In this document: piece by piece, positions 17,582-27,500 of the stretch
Position numbering within the stretch: the stretch's first letter is position 1
How the letters are laid out: each line of letters starts with the position of its first letter
Assembly (NCBI RefSeq): GCF_000020665.1
Contig: NC_011071.1
Location: 4,268,501-4,332,500, forward strand
DNA length: 64,000 bases
Source of the DNA: Stenotrophomonas maltophilia R551-3
GTDB lineage: Bacteria; Pseudomonadota; Gammaproteobacteria; Xanthomonadales; Xanthomonadaceae
Direction: 5' to 3'
Program-made: the position numbers and the translations under genes
The notes under the pieces: model-generated
What the model was told of the DNA's origin: nothing
The model's database searches: none
Seen by the model: the letters and a program-made list of their open reading frames with translations, nothing else

Positions 17582-19459
17582 ATGCGATGGCAACGGATGA
17601 TGTTCGGCCTGCTGTGGATGCTGGCGGTTCCTGCGCAGGCTGCGGTGGGGGATGCGGCGGGTGTGCTGGCCCGGGCCCGTGCAGCCAGTGGCGGCGAGCC
17701 GTGGCTGTCGGTACAGCGCCTGCAGGCTGAGGGCGAGCAGTCGGTCGGTGGCTTGCAAGGCCGCTGGCAGCTCAACCAGGACCTGCGCGCCGGGCGCTAT
17801 GCCGAACAGGCGCAGCTGGGGACCTTCACCGTTGCGCAGGGTTTCGACGGGAAGCTGTCGTGGCGCCGCGACTACGGCGGCGAAGTAGGCCTGCTGGATG
17901 GCACCGTGCCACGCCGCACTGCCCGCACGCAGTCGTGGCTGGCCACTCGCGCCTACTTGTCCAGCGCGTATCCGGCCTCGCGCTTTGCAGGCCCACGTAC
18001 CGAGGTCCACGACGGACAGCGCTATGACGTGCTGTCGACGACGCCGGAGGAAGCGGACCCGATCGAGCTCTGGTTCGACGCGCGCAGCGGCCTGCTCGGC
18101 CGGGTGGTCATCGCCTCCCCCCGCACACCCACCGCCACCACGCTGGAGGACTACCGGGCGGTCGATGGCCTGCTGCTGCCCCATCGCATCATCACCGATA
18201 CGCTCGATTCCCAGGGCCGAGCCGATCCGCGACTGCGCAGCCACGTGCAGGTGCAGCGCTACCGGGTGGACAGCCCTGTGCCGGATGCGCTGTATGCACC
18301 ACCGGTGATGGCCGACGACAGCTACATCGACGATGCCAGCGGCACAACCCACGTCCCGTTCGATCTGATCAACAACCATGTCTACGTCGAGGCCGAGGTG
18401 GACGGCCAGCCGGCACGCTTCCTGGTGGACACCGGCGCCATCAACCTGCTGACACCGACTGCCGCCAAGCGTCTGGGGCTGACCGCCAACGGTCGCCTGA
18501 GCGTGCATGGTGCCGGCGACAATGCCAGCGACCTGGGCCTGGCACAGGCCCGCCACCTGCGCATCGGTGGCGCGCACCTTGCAAACCCGGTGTTCCACAT
18601 CATCGACCTCGGCCAGCAGATCAACTCGATGGGCGTACCGCATGATGGCTTCATCGGCTACGAGACCTTCCTGCGCTTCGTCACCACCTTCGACTATGGT
18701 GCGCGCGTGCTCAGCTTCACCCGGCCGGGCCACTACCATCCACCCGCCAACGCGGTGGCACTGCCGTTCGAGCAGGACGACCGCGCACCGGTACTGAATG
18801 GCGAACTGGACGGCATCCCGCTGCGGCTGTGGCTGGACACTGGCTCACGCAACTCGCTGAGCCTGAGCAGCCCATTCGTGCGTGCTCATCATTTGTTGGA
18901 GAAGTACCACGCCAGCGAGGAGGCGGTGCTTGGATGGGGCCTCGGTGGCCCGGGCCGCGCGCGACCGGCCCGGCTCGGTGTGCTGCGCATGGGCAGCATC
19001 AAGGTCAGCGACCTGGTCGGTGATCTATCCACCACCGACAAAGGAGCGCTGGCCCTGGCCGACTACGGTGCGATTCTCGGTGGCGGCGTGCTGCGTCGCT
19101 TCTCCATGGGCATCGACTACGACGCCAAACGCCTCTATCTGGTGCCCAACGCTGAAAGTACGCAGGCCGATGCCTTCGACCGCAGCGGATTGTGGCTGCA
19201 GGCCGAGAACGACGCATTGCGGGTAGCGGATGTAGCGCCGACCAGCGCCGGGGCGCGTGCGGGGCTGCGCAAGGATGACCGCATCATCATGATCGACAGC
19301 GAGGCAGTGGCCACGCGGATACTGGGTGACTGGCGTGCGCTGCTGCGCGAGCGTCCCGTTGGAACCCGTTTGAGCATCCGCTATCTCCGCGACAGCCGGC
19401 AGGTGGATACCGAGCTGGTGCTGGCGGACCGGGTGAAGGAGCGGTGGCCTGCCGATTGA
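17582..19459 (+). CDS. Exported retropepsin-like aspartyl protease with two catalytic-type domains and a C-terminal PDZ
   Basis: A 625-residue protein with a signal peptide (cleavage after AQA, about residue 21). An N-terminal beta-rich domain resembling an outer-membrane lipoprotein carrier comes first. Two retropepsin-like modules follow: FLVDTGA with the catalytic-type Asp at residue 283, and LWLDTGS with Asp at residue 419. A PDZ domain (AGARAGLRKDDRIIMID) closes the protein at about residues 540-615. Two DTG motifs in one chain could form an intramolecular dimer like pepsin. ATG 17582 has AAGAAGG at seven bases. Substrate unknown. It lies close behind the membrane AraC regulator in the same direction. 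Confidence 0.85.
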   Translation: MRWQRMMFGLLWMLAVPAQAAVGDAAGVLARARAASGGEPWLSVQRLQAEGEQSVGGLQGRWQLNQDLRAGRYAEQAQLGTFTVAQGFDGKLSWRRDYGGEVGLLDGTVPRRTARTQSWLATRAYLSSAYPASRFAGPRTEVHDGQRYDVLSTTPEEADPIELWFDARSGLLGRVVIASPRTPTATTLEDYRAVDGLLLPHRIITDTLDSQGRADPRLRSHVQVQRYRVDSPVPDALYAPPVMADDSYIDDASGTTHVPFDLINNHVYVEAEVDGQPARFLVDTGAINLLTPTAAKRLGLTANGRLSVHGAGDNASDLGLAQARHLRIGGAHLANPVFHIIDLGQQINSMGVPHDGFIGYETFLRFVTTFDYGARVLSFTRPGHYHPPANAVALPFEQDDRAPVLNGELDGIPLRLWLDTGSRNSLSLSSPFVRAHHLLEKYHASEEAVLGWGLGGPGRARPARLGVLRMGSIKVSDLVGDLSTTDKGALALADYGAILGGGVLRRFSMGIDYDAKRLYLVPNAESTQADAFDRSGLWLQAENDALRVADVAPTSAGARAGLRKDDRIIMIDSEAVATRILGDWRALLRERPVGTRLSIRYLRDSRQVDTELVLADRVKERWPAD

Positions 19460-19502
19460 GCCAGGACGGATGCGAACACCGTGGAATATCCATCGACAGC
19501 CA

Positions 19503-19910
19503 TCATGGAATGCCGCTGCGCGGCGCCGGTTCTGCGGTGCCGCCGGTGGATGGTCCGCCCGGCCTGCGCGCGTAGCTGTAATCGGGATCCCGGCAGGCGC
19601 GCATGATCGGACTTCGTGCGTGCCTGATTACGCCGGGGAACCAGCACAACGCCAGCACCACGGCCCAGATCACAGCCAACCAGAACCATCGGCCCAAGGC
19701 ATAGGCCCAGATCATGGGCAATGCAGCCAGCAGCACGATGATCTGCGTATACAGCAGGTAGAGCGTGTGCAGGCCCAAGCGGGGATCCGAGCGCAGCATC
19801 ACGCCACATCCCCTGCATGCCGTCTTCGCCTGCCGTCTCGATGCGGAAAGCAGCGGGAATCGCTGCCCGGCAGCGCCGCAAAGTGGACAGGTGAAGGTCA
19901 GCAGGCGCAT
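19503..19910 (-). CDS. Zinc-ribbon membrane protein of unknown function
   Basis: A 135-residue protein with a CPLCG...CRGCG zinc-ribbon at residues about 9-36, followed by two membrane segments (TQIIVLLAALPMIWAYALG, WLAVIWAVVLALCWFPG) and a Pro/Gly-rich tail. ATG 19910 has GAGGAG eight bases upstream, and a longer upstream reading lacks one. The protein would be anchored in the inner membrane with the ribbon in the cytoplasm. No function can be assigned. Confidence 0.72.
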   Translation of the reverse strand: MRLLTFTCPLCGAAGQRFPLLSASRRQAKTACRGCGVMLRSDPRLGLHTLYLLYTQIIVLLAALPMIWAYALGRWFWLAVIWAVVLALCWFPGVIRHARSPIMRACRDPDYSYARRPGGPSTGGTAEPAPRSGIP

Positions 19911-19997
19911 CAGGCAAGCTCCTCTCTGTCGATTGACATCAACTGCCGGGCACGAAGCCGAGCCTAGCATGGGCCTGTTAGGGGGCGCCGCAAACAG

Positions 19998-20057
19998 CAA
20001 CGCCGGGCATGGCCCGGCGTTGTGTTCAAAACAGTCGAGCATGGCTCGACTCTACAA
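19998..20057. repeat. Two ATG-loop palindromes (SMAG-like), terminator position
   Basis: A perfect 11-bp stem CAACGCCGGGC/GCCCGGCGTTG with loop ATG (19998-20022) and a 7-bp stem GTCGAGC/GCTCGAC with loop ATG (20034-20050), followed by CTAC. They lie directly after the GH109 stop on the minus strand and may end that operon. Confidence 0.75.
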
Positions 20058-20064
20058 GAGCGAA

Positions 20065-21420
20065 TCAATACTTCCCGTCGAACGCGAAGATCGGCTTGCG
20101 CTGCTTCCACGCGCCAGCGGTGAAGTCCGGGAACTCCAGCGTCTGGAAGCTGTTGGCGATGGACTGCTCGCTCAGCGGCGTGATCGCACTCCAGGTCACT
20201 GCGTCGTAGATGTCGATCGGCATCGGCGCCTTGGCCTTCAATGCTTCCACGAAGGCGTGGATGACGAACCAGTCCATGCCACCATGACCAGCGCTGGCAG
20301 CGGTCTCGGCATTCTGCTTCCACAGCGGGTGCTCGTACTCGTCCTGGTACTTCTTGAACTCTTCCCACTGGTGCGGCGGGCTGCGGCCTTCGATGTGGAT
20401 CGAATGGTTCACGTCCATCCACAGGCCCTTGGTGCCCTGCACGCGGAAGCCCATCGAGTACGGGCGGGGCAGCGAGGTGTCGTGCTGCAGCAGGATGGTC
20501 TCGCCGTTCTCGCAGGCCAGCGTGGTGGTCACGATGTCACCCAGCTTGAACTTCACCTTGGTGCTGGGGTGGGTGGTGCCGCCACTCTTGGCCACGGTGT
20601 ACTCGTGCAGGCCGCGTGCCTTGGTCGCGAAGGCGTTGATGTGGGTGAAGCGGTTGCCGCGATTGATGCCGGTGTACATCGCGCACGGGCCGATGCCATG
20701 GCTGGGGTACAGCTCACCATTGCGCTCCACCGAATGCTCGGTGCGCCAGCGTGCTTCGCTCCAGCCCTTGGGACCGAACTCCACGCCGCTGTCGTAGGGC
20801 TGGTTCGGGTCGCCGGAATTGAACTTCACGCCGCGCAGGTCGTGCTGGTAGCCGGCCTGCAGGTGCACCAGCTCGCCGAACAGGCCCTGGCGCACCATCT
20901 GCAGCGCGGCCATCACGTCGCGGCGGTAGCAGACGTTCTCCAGCAGCATGTACGGGGTGCCGGTGCTGAGCTGGGTCTTCAGCACGTCCCAGTGATCCTG
21001 CAGGGTGATGCCGGCCACCACTTCGCAACCCACCGCCACGCCGGCCTGCATCGCGGCGATCGCCATCGGCGCGTGGTACTCCCACGGAGTGGCGATGATC
21101 ACGCCATCGATGCCCTTCTGTTCCAGCAGACGCTTCCAGGCATTGGTATCGCGACCCTGGCCGTAGGTCTTCGGTGCCGGCTTGCCGGCCTTGCTGACCA
21201 TCTCCACGGCGCGGCCGAGCATGATCGGCTCGATATCGCAGACGGCGACAACCTCGACGTCGTCGCGGCGCACCAGTTCCTTCAGCAGCACCAGGCCACG
21301 CATGCCGGTACCGATCATGGCCAGGCGCACCTTGCGCCCGCGTGCCCATGCCGGGGTCTGCGGCAGCAGGCTGCTGGCGGCGACAGCGGCGCTGGCCGCG
21401 ATGAATTCCCTACGCTTCAT
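20065..21420 (-). CDS. GH109-type alpha-N-acetylgalactosaminidase-like enzyme (Gfo/Idh/MocA fold), Tat-exported
   Basis: A 451-residue protein with a twin-arginine type leader (MKRREFIAASAAVAAS), a Rossmann dinucleotide site (AMIGTGMRG) and the Gfo/Idh/MocA C-terminal domain. Features shared with GH109 alpha-GalNAcases are the leader, the NVCYRRDVMA motif, the ELYPSHGIGPCAMYTGINRGNRF region and the GHGGMDWFV motif. GH109 enzymes use a tightly bound NAD in an elimination-type mechanism to release GalNAc. Start 21420 has AGGAGA about ten bases upstream, and an ATG at 21429 is too close to it. The gene lies last in an arm with a TonB receptor and a GH31 enzyme, next to GalNAc catabolic genes, which supports the activity. 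Confidence 0.87.
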   Translation of the reverse strand: MKRREFIAASAAVAASSLLPQTPAWARGRKVRLAMIGTGMRGLVLLKELVRRDDVEVVAVCDIEPIMLGRAVEMVSKAGKPAPKTYGQGRDTNAWKRLLEQKGIDGVIIATPWEYHAPMAIAAMQAGVAVGCEVVAGITLQDHWDVLKTQLSTGTPYMLLENVCYRRDVMAALQMVRQGLFGELVHLQAGYQHDLRGVKFNSGDPNQPYDSGVEFGPKGWSEARWRTEHSVERNGELYPSHGIGPCAMYTGINRGNRFTHINAFATKARGLHEYTVAKSGGTTHPSTKVKFKLGDIVTTTLACENGETILLQHDTSLPRPYSMGFRVQGTKGLWMDVNHSIHIEGRSPPHQWEEFKKYQDEYEHPLWKQNAETAASAGHGGMDWFVIHAFVEALKAKAPMPIDIYDAVTWSAITPLSEQSIANSFQTLEFPDFTAGAWKQRKPIFAFDGKY

Positions 21421-21485
21421 GGCAAACATCTCTCCTCTTGGCAGCGTGCCGGCCGAAGCCGGCACGCCAGGTCACGCAAACGGAA

Positions 21486-24461
21486 TTACTTGAACCGATA
21501 GCCGATGGTCACACTGTAACCACGACCGAAGATCGTTGCGTAGTCACTGGAGTCACCCAGGAAGCTGTTCGGGTCGTAGAACGGCAGGCGGTTGAACAGG
21601 TTCTTGACCGTGAAGCTCAGGTTCCACGCATCATCCGGGCGCCAGGTGACGCTCATGTTGGCGGTCCACCACGACGGTGCACCATCACACTTGCTCTTCT
21701 GCAGGGCCAGGTAGCCGCCGGTGCAGGTTTCCTTGTTGTTGCTCTTTTCGTCGACCTGGTCGGTGGCCCACTTGGTGCCGCCCACATAGTTGACGAACAT
21801 GCTGGTGGTCACCTGCTTGTAGGTCCAGTCGGCATTGAGCGTGGCACGCAGGCGCGGGTTGTTGTAGTAGCCCACCACATCGCCGTAGTACCAGCCGCTC
21901 GCTTCGTCCATGTAGAAGCGGTTGCGGTTGGCGATGGTGGCAGCCAGACCGATGTTCAGGTTGCCCCAGTCACCCAGCGAGAAGCGGCTGCGCGCGTCGA
22001 TGTCGAAACCGTCGATCAGGGTCTTGCCACGGTTCTTGTACTGGCCCACCACGCTGGCCACGTTGCCGGCGGAGTAGCCTGGCAGCGTCGAGGGGCAGTT
22101 CACGCCGCTGGCCGGGTCGGCGCACATCGCCGCCAGCTGCGCCAGGTTGGCCCGGTCGCTGTCGGTGATCGGCGAACGCGACGAGGAGATGATGTCTTCC
22201 ATGCGGCGGTAGTCCGGCGCAACGATCTCATTGTCACGGTAGATGAACCAGTAGTCGGCCGACACCGACAGCCAGGTTGCCGGCTCGTAGACGAAACCGA
22301 GGGTGGCGATCTTCGCCTTCTCCGGCTTCAGGTCCTTGTTCGGCTGGGTCATGCGCGCCACGGTGCGGCTGCAGTCGACGTTCAGCAGGGTCTTGCCGAG
22401 ATCGACGTCACCCGGGCGCTGCGACCTCAGCAGCAGGTTGGCGATGGCGTTGGTCTCATTGCAGCGCAGCTCGTCACGGTAGCCGCCCAGCTGCGCGAAC
22501 ACGCCGCCGTTGCCGGACTCGGCCAGGCTCGGTGCACGGAAGCCGGTGGAGTAGGTGCCGCGCAGCATCAGCTGATCGAACGCCTGGTACTTGAAGCCGA
22601 TCTTCGGCGCGATGTTGGCACTGAAGTTCGGGTACTTGTCCACGCGCACCGCCGCATCCAGTTCCAGCTTGTCAGTGATCGGCGCCACGGTCTCGGCGAA
22701 CAGCGCGTAGGTGTTGCGCTTGCCGTCGAACCAGGAGCCGCCCTGCTGGGTGATCAGGCCGTTGGCCGCATCGGCGTTGCCCGGGGTGTAGAAGGTTTCG
22801 CGGCTTGCATTGAAGCCGAACGCGGCGCGCATCTCACCGGCCGGCAACTGGAACAACGGGCCTTCGATCTTGCCGTCCAGGGTGTGCAGGCGGGTCCACG
22901 ACTGGATGTCGAAGGTCGGGAACGCTTCACGGATCAACGCAGCGTTGGCTTCGCTGATCTCGCCGAACTTGTACGCCGGGTGGTCGGAGATGATCACGCG
23001 GCCGGTACCCGGATCGATCGTGTAAGGGCCGAAGGCCTTCTCGAAGCCCTTGGTGTTGACGTTGATCGTCTGATAGGTGGTGGAGTGGGTACCCGCACTG
23101 GCGAACGCGGCCTCCCAGTTCCAGTCACCCCTGCTGCCGCGTGCACCGGCCAGCACGCGGTAGCTCTTGTCGGTGTTGCGCTGGCCGAAGTAGTTGGCGC
23201 CGGCATCCTGCAGCAGGTAGTTCAGGCCGACCACGCCGCCCATCATCGCCTTCATTTGCGGGCTGGCGTGGTTGTACTCGTTGTTCGGGCCCAGGAACGG
23301 GTACAGGAACTGGTTGACGTTGTTGCCGGTGTTGCGCGAGAACCAGCTGGTCGGGTTGCCGGTGGTGGTGCCGTAGGTGCGCGGCGTGCCGCCGTTGGCG
23401 CGCAGGTCGATGTCGGTGTAGGTCGCCTCGGCGAAGATCTCGGTGCTCTCACCCACCAGGAAGGTGCCGTTGAGATAGGCGGTGTTGCGCTCGGACTTGG
23501 CGCCGGCATCGATCTCGTTGTTCATCCAGGTTTCCCAGACGCAACGCGGACCGGCCGCCTCACTGGTCAGCACGTTCTTGCAGCCCGGTGCGGCTTCCTG
23601 CACGCGGCGGCCGGTGACCGGATCGAAGGCGAAATAGCTGCCCGGGTTGAACTCGCCCGGCTTGCTGCCCACGCCCAGGCGCAGGTCGTTGAGATAGTTC
23701 GGCTTGTTGACGTAGTACTGGTCAGGCCGCTTGTCGTAGAAGTCGCTCAGCGGAATCGCGTCGCGGCGGTACATGTTCACCGCGCCGTAGATGTTGAAGC
23801 GGTTCTCGGTCAGGTCGCCGAAGCCGGCGGTGATGCTGGCCTGGCGCTCGCCATAGGAGTCGATGCGCGAGGAGGTATCGTTGGTGAAGCTGACCTCGGC
23901 GCCCTGGAAGTTGCGCTTGGTGATCACGTTGATCACGCCGGCCACCGCATCGGTGCCGTACACCGCCGAGGCGCCGTCGGTCAGCACTTCCATGCGCTCG
24001 ATGGCCGCAGCCGGGATCGCATCGATGTTGACGAACTGGGTCTGGAAGCCTGCCGGCGCACCGTAGTACGACAGGCGACGGCCGTTCAGCAGCACCAGCG
24101 TGCCCTGTGCACCGAGGCCACGCAGGTTGGCCTGCGATGCGCCATCGGAGCCGGTGAACAGCGAGCGCGAATCCTGCTGCGCTGGCCGCGCGGCCGGCAG
24201 GTTGTCGAGCACCTGCAGCAGCGTGCGCGCACCCATGTTCTGGATGTCCTGCTTGCTGATCACCTGCACCGGCGACGCGGTTTCAACGTCGGTACGGCGG
24301 ATGTTGGAGCCGGTGACCTCGATGCGGGCCAGGTCGGTGGCCTTGTCCTTGCTCTCTTGGGCAACGGCAGGAACGGCGACCGACAGCAGCACGCCGGCGA
24401 TGGCCAGCGACAGCGGGGCGATGGAACGACAGGGGGGGCGGTGGTGGTGGGCGGGCAACAT
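21486..24461 (-). CDS. TonB-dependent receptor of the GalNAc locus
   Basis: A 991-residue outer-membrane receptor of the large oligosaccharide type common in xanthomonads. Order: signal peptide, TonB-box-like segment (ARIEVTGSNIRRT), plug (LVLLNGRRLSYYG, VLTDGASAVYGTDAVAGVINV), long barrel ending in YSVTIGYRFK with two cysteine-containing extracellular loop regions. ATG 24461 has AGGAG nine bases upstream. It sits between two GalNAc-releasing type hydrolases, so its likely ligand is GalNAc or a GalNAc-containing glycan. It would be the AgaO-like component of the pathway. Specificity is inferred from context only. Confidence 0.9.
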   Translation of the reverse strand: MLPAHHHRPPCRSIAPLSLAIAGVLLSVAVPAVAQESKDKATDLARIEVTGSNIRRTDVETASPVQVISKQDIQNMGARTLLQVLDNLPAARPAQQDSRSLFTGSDGASQANLRGLGAQGTLVLLNGRRLSYYGAPAGFQTQFVNIDAIPAAAIERMEVLTDGASAVYGTDAVAGVINVITKRNFQGAEVSFTNDTSSRIDSYGERQASITAGFGDLTENRFNIYGAVNMYRRDAIPLSDFYDKRPDQYYVNKPNYLNDLRLGVGSKPGEFNPGSYFAFDPVTGRRVQEAAPGCKNVLTSEAAGPRCVWETWMNNEIDAGAKSERNTAYLNGTFLVGESTEIFAEATYTDIDLRANGGTPRTYGTTTGNPTSWFSRNTGNNVNQFLYPFLGPNNEYNHASPQMKAMMGGVVGLNYLLQDAGANYFGQRNTDKSYRVLAGARGSRGDWNWEAAFASAGTHSTTYQTINVNTKGFEKAFGPYTIDPGTGRVIISDHPAYKFGEISEANAALIREAFPTFDIQSWTRLHTLDGKIEGPLFQLPAGEMRAAFGFNASRETFYTPGNADAANGLITQQGGSWFDGKRNTYALFAETVAPITDKLELDAAVRVDKYPNFSANIAPKIGFKYQAFDQLMLRGTYSTGFRAPSLAESGNGGVFAQLGGYRDELRCNETNAIANLLLRSQRPGDVDLGKTLLNVDCSRTVARMTQPNKDLKPEKAKIATLGFVYEPATWLSVSADYWFIYRDNEIVAPDYRRMEDIISSSRSPITDSDRANLAQLAAMCADPASGVNCPSTLPGYSAGNVASVVGQYKNRGKTLIDGFDIDARSRFSLGDWGNLNIGLAATIANRNRFYMDEASGWYYGDVVGYYNNPRLRATLNADWTYKQVTTSMFVNYVGGTKWATDQVDEKSNNKETCTGGYLALQKSKCDGAPSWWTANMSVTWRPDDAWNLSFTVKNLFNRLPFYDPNSFLGDSSDYATIFGRGYSVTIGYRFK

Positions 24462-24594
24462 CGGGGTTCTCTCCTGGCAGGGGTGCGGCGCAACTGAGTG
24501 AGCGCGTGGGCGTTCGGCGGGCAAAACGCTCCCGGGCCACGGCCATGAGGGCCGTAGTCGGAATGGGCGGGGGAGGAGCGGTGTTACGTAGGGG

Positions 24595-27500
24595 TCATGG
24601 GGCGACGATGCTGGCGGAGTCGCCCTCCTGGCCGATCAGTACGGCGTTGGCCCAGTTGGCGCAGACCTGGGCGGGTTGGCTGCCCTGCGCACCCAGCGTG
24701 CGCAGGCTCAGGGTGGAAAGGCCTCGGATATCCAGCTCCGGCTTGACCACGCCGGGCGCCTTCACCAGGCCGCTGTCGTACAGCAGGCGGTTGTCACCCC
24801 AGACCTGGAACTGCAGGCCACCGGCGCTGCGGCAGGCGTCGTCGATGCCGAGATCGGCACGCAGCAGGTGCCAGCCGCCCTGCAGGCGCAGGTCGATGCG
24901 GCTGTTGGCGCCGACGCCCAGGCCACGACGGAACTGCAGGCCGTTCATGCGCATGCCGGCGTCGCCACGGAAGGACTGGTCGGTGCGCAGCTGGCTGGCC
25001 AGCGCGGCCGGCACCGGCAGCTCGGAGAGATAGCGCTGCCGGGCCGGACGCTCCGGTTCCTGGTGTTCGAGGATGTGGAAGGTGGACAGCGCGATCGGGC
25101 CGACGTCGCGCGGCTGCAATGCATCGAAGGCGCGGGCGCTGCCCTGTGCGGCGGTAACCATCGGGTCGGTGCTGCTGGCGCCATCGCCCTCTGGGTTCTG
25201 CACGCTCAGCACGCGGAAGCGCAGCAGGCGTCCGGCATGGGCCGGGAAGTCGATGCGCTGCACGCCTTCCTTCAACTGCAGGCGGCCACGGGTGATCGGC
25301 TCGCCCCACTCGCCATTGCTGTCGCCCAGGTAGACCTCATAGTCGCGGACCTGGCCGTGCTTCCAGTTCTTGTCGTTGCGCGGTGCGATGTCGATGCCGT
25401 CGATCATCCTGCGCTCGCCGAAGCCGATCACCCACTCATGTGCACCGGTGCGCACGGCCTGGTTGCGCACGCTGCGGAACCAGGTGCCCGGATCGTCGTC
25501 GAAGGCATTTTCCAGCGCATGGCCGGGCTCTTCGGCCGGGCGGTTGACCACCAGCAGGCTGTCGGCCGGCAGTTCGCGGCCCAGCACCGGCGCGGCCGGA
25601 TAGGCATCGTCGGCAGCAGCGACGGCCACCGCGAAGTCCAGCTGCAACTGCAGCGGTTGGCGGATGTCCTGCGCGGCGGTGCGCACATGCACGGTGCCAC
25701 GGCGCTCCTTGGCATCGAAGTACCAGCCTTCGCTGGCGTTGTTGAACGCCGCCGCATCGGCCAGCGCCGGCAGCGCGCGACCACCAGCCTGCACCGCGCG
25801 TGGCGCCTGGCGGCTGAGCACGCGCAGGCCATAGCGACGCTGCGCCAGCTGGCCGTTGTACTGGCCCTGCACCGCGTCGATCTGCACCTGTACCGCACCA
25901 CTGCCTTGCGCAGGTGCCTGCACGCGGATCTGCTGCGTGCTCGATTCACCCTGCTGGTAGCGGCGGGTGTTGCCATCGTCTTCGTACAGCGTGTACTGCG
26001 ACTCGCCCTGCGGGTACAGGTCGAACGTCACTTCATCCAGCGGCTTTTCGCCGTCGAACAGCATCGACGGGTACATCGGCAGGATCGCACCGGCACGCAC
26101 GAACACCGGCAGCGTGGCCAGGTCCACCTGGCGGTCGAGCTGGCGACCGTCGGCGGCGGCCTGCACGCGGCGGCCATCCCAGTAGTCGATCCAGCCACCA
26201 GCCGGCAGATGGATGTCGCGGCGCCAGCCACGGCTGGCCGCCTGGCTGCGGTACACCGGCGCCACCAGCAGGTCGCGGCCGAGCAGGAACTGGTACTTGT
26301 AGGTTTCATCCTGCGCGTGCGGGTCGCGCGGGTTGTCCCACATCAGGCCACGCACCGGCGGCGCGCCGGTCTGTGCGGCCTCGTGCACCAGCCCGTACAT
26401 GTACGGGGTCAGGCGCATCTTCAACTTCAGGTAATCGCGGTTGATGCTGCGGTAGGGCTCGTCGTACCACCACGGGTGCTTGCGCGCGTTCGACGACCAG
26501 CCGCTCATGCCCATCAGCACCGGCGTGAACGCCTTCCACTGCAGGTCGCGGGTGAAGGTCTCGGCGCTGCCGCCGAAGATCGCATCGACATCGCCGCTGG
26601 CATAGGCCATGCCGGACAGGCCCGACCCGACCAGGGTCGGCACGTGCCAGCGGATGTAATCCCAGCTGCTGCTCTGGTCGCCGGTCCATGCCACCGCATA
26701 GCGCTGGATGCCGGCCCAGCCCATCACCGTCCACAGGAACGGGCGCGAATCGGAATTGTCGAGGATGCCGTTGAAGGCCTGGCGATTGGCGTCCATCGCG
26801 AACTGGTAGCCCTTGCCGGTCCAGGCCACGTCCAGCTTCTGCACGCGGCTGCCGGCCTTGCCCACTTCCCAGGCGATCTTGTCGACACCGTTCTCGGTCC
26901 ACAGGCCGGTGCGGAAGCCGTACTTGGCCAGCCCCTTCACCGTTTCCGGCAACTGCTTGTAGCCGCAGCCGTAACCATCATTGGGCAGGATCCAGCCACC
27001 GGGCATGTCGTTGGCGCGGTACTGCTTGGCCACCGAGTCGATCACATCCGGCGTGGTGCCGGTTGGGCCATCGCTCCAGCCTTCGGGCACGGTGCCGGGC
27101 TTCTTGCTGTTGTCGCCGTCGTTGTAGCAATCGGCATCGCCGTAGGACAGCGCCCAGCGCGCCACCATGTTCGGGCGGCCGGTCAGCTGGGTATAGCGCT
27201 CGATCAGTTTCGGCAGATCGGCGCCGACGAAGTAGTACGCATCGAAGCGGTCTTCGCGGTGCAGCAGCGCGGCCTGGTCAGCCTCGCGCAGGTCGTAGCT
27301 GCCATCGCTCCACGTGTTGCGCAGCATGCCCCAGCCGCGGCTGCTCAGCAGCATCGGTGCCGGGCTGGGGCGGTCGCCCTCTTCCCAGCCGCCGGAATAG
27401 GACACTTCCAGCTCGCGGCCCTTGAACTGGTAACGGCCATTCTGCTGGCCACCACCGTAATAGCCTTCATCGGCCTGCGAGGACAGCACCTGCACGCTCT

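Noticed and set aside
21438..24497. Very long open frame opposite the TonB receptor
   Set aside because: Its product has no recognisable domain and is the mirror of a receptor with complete plug and barrel signatures.
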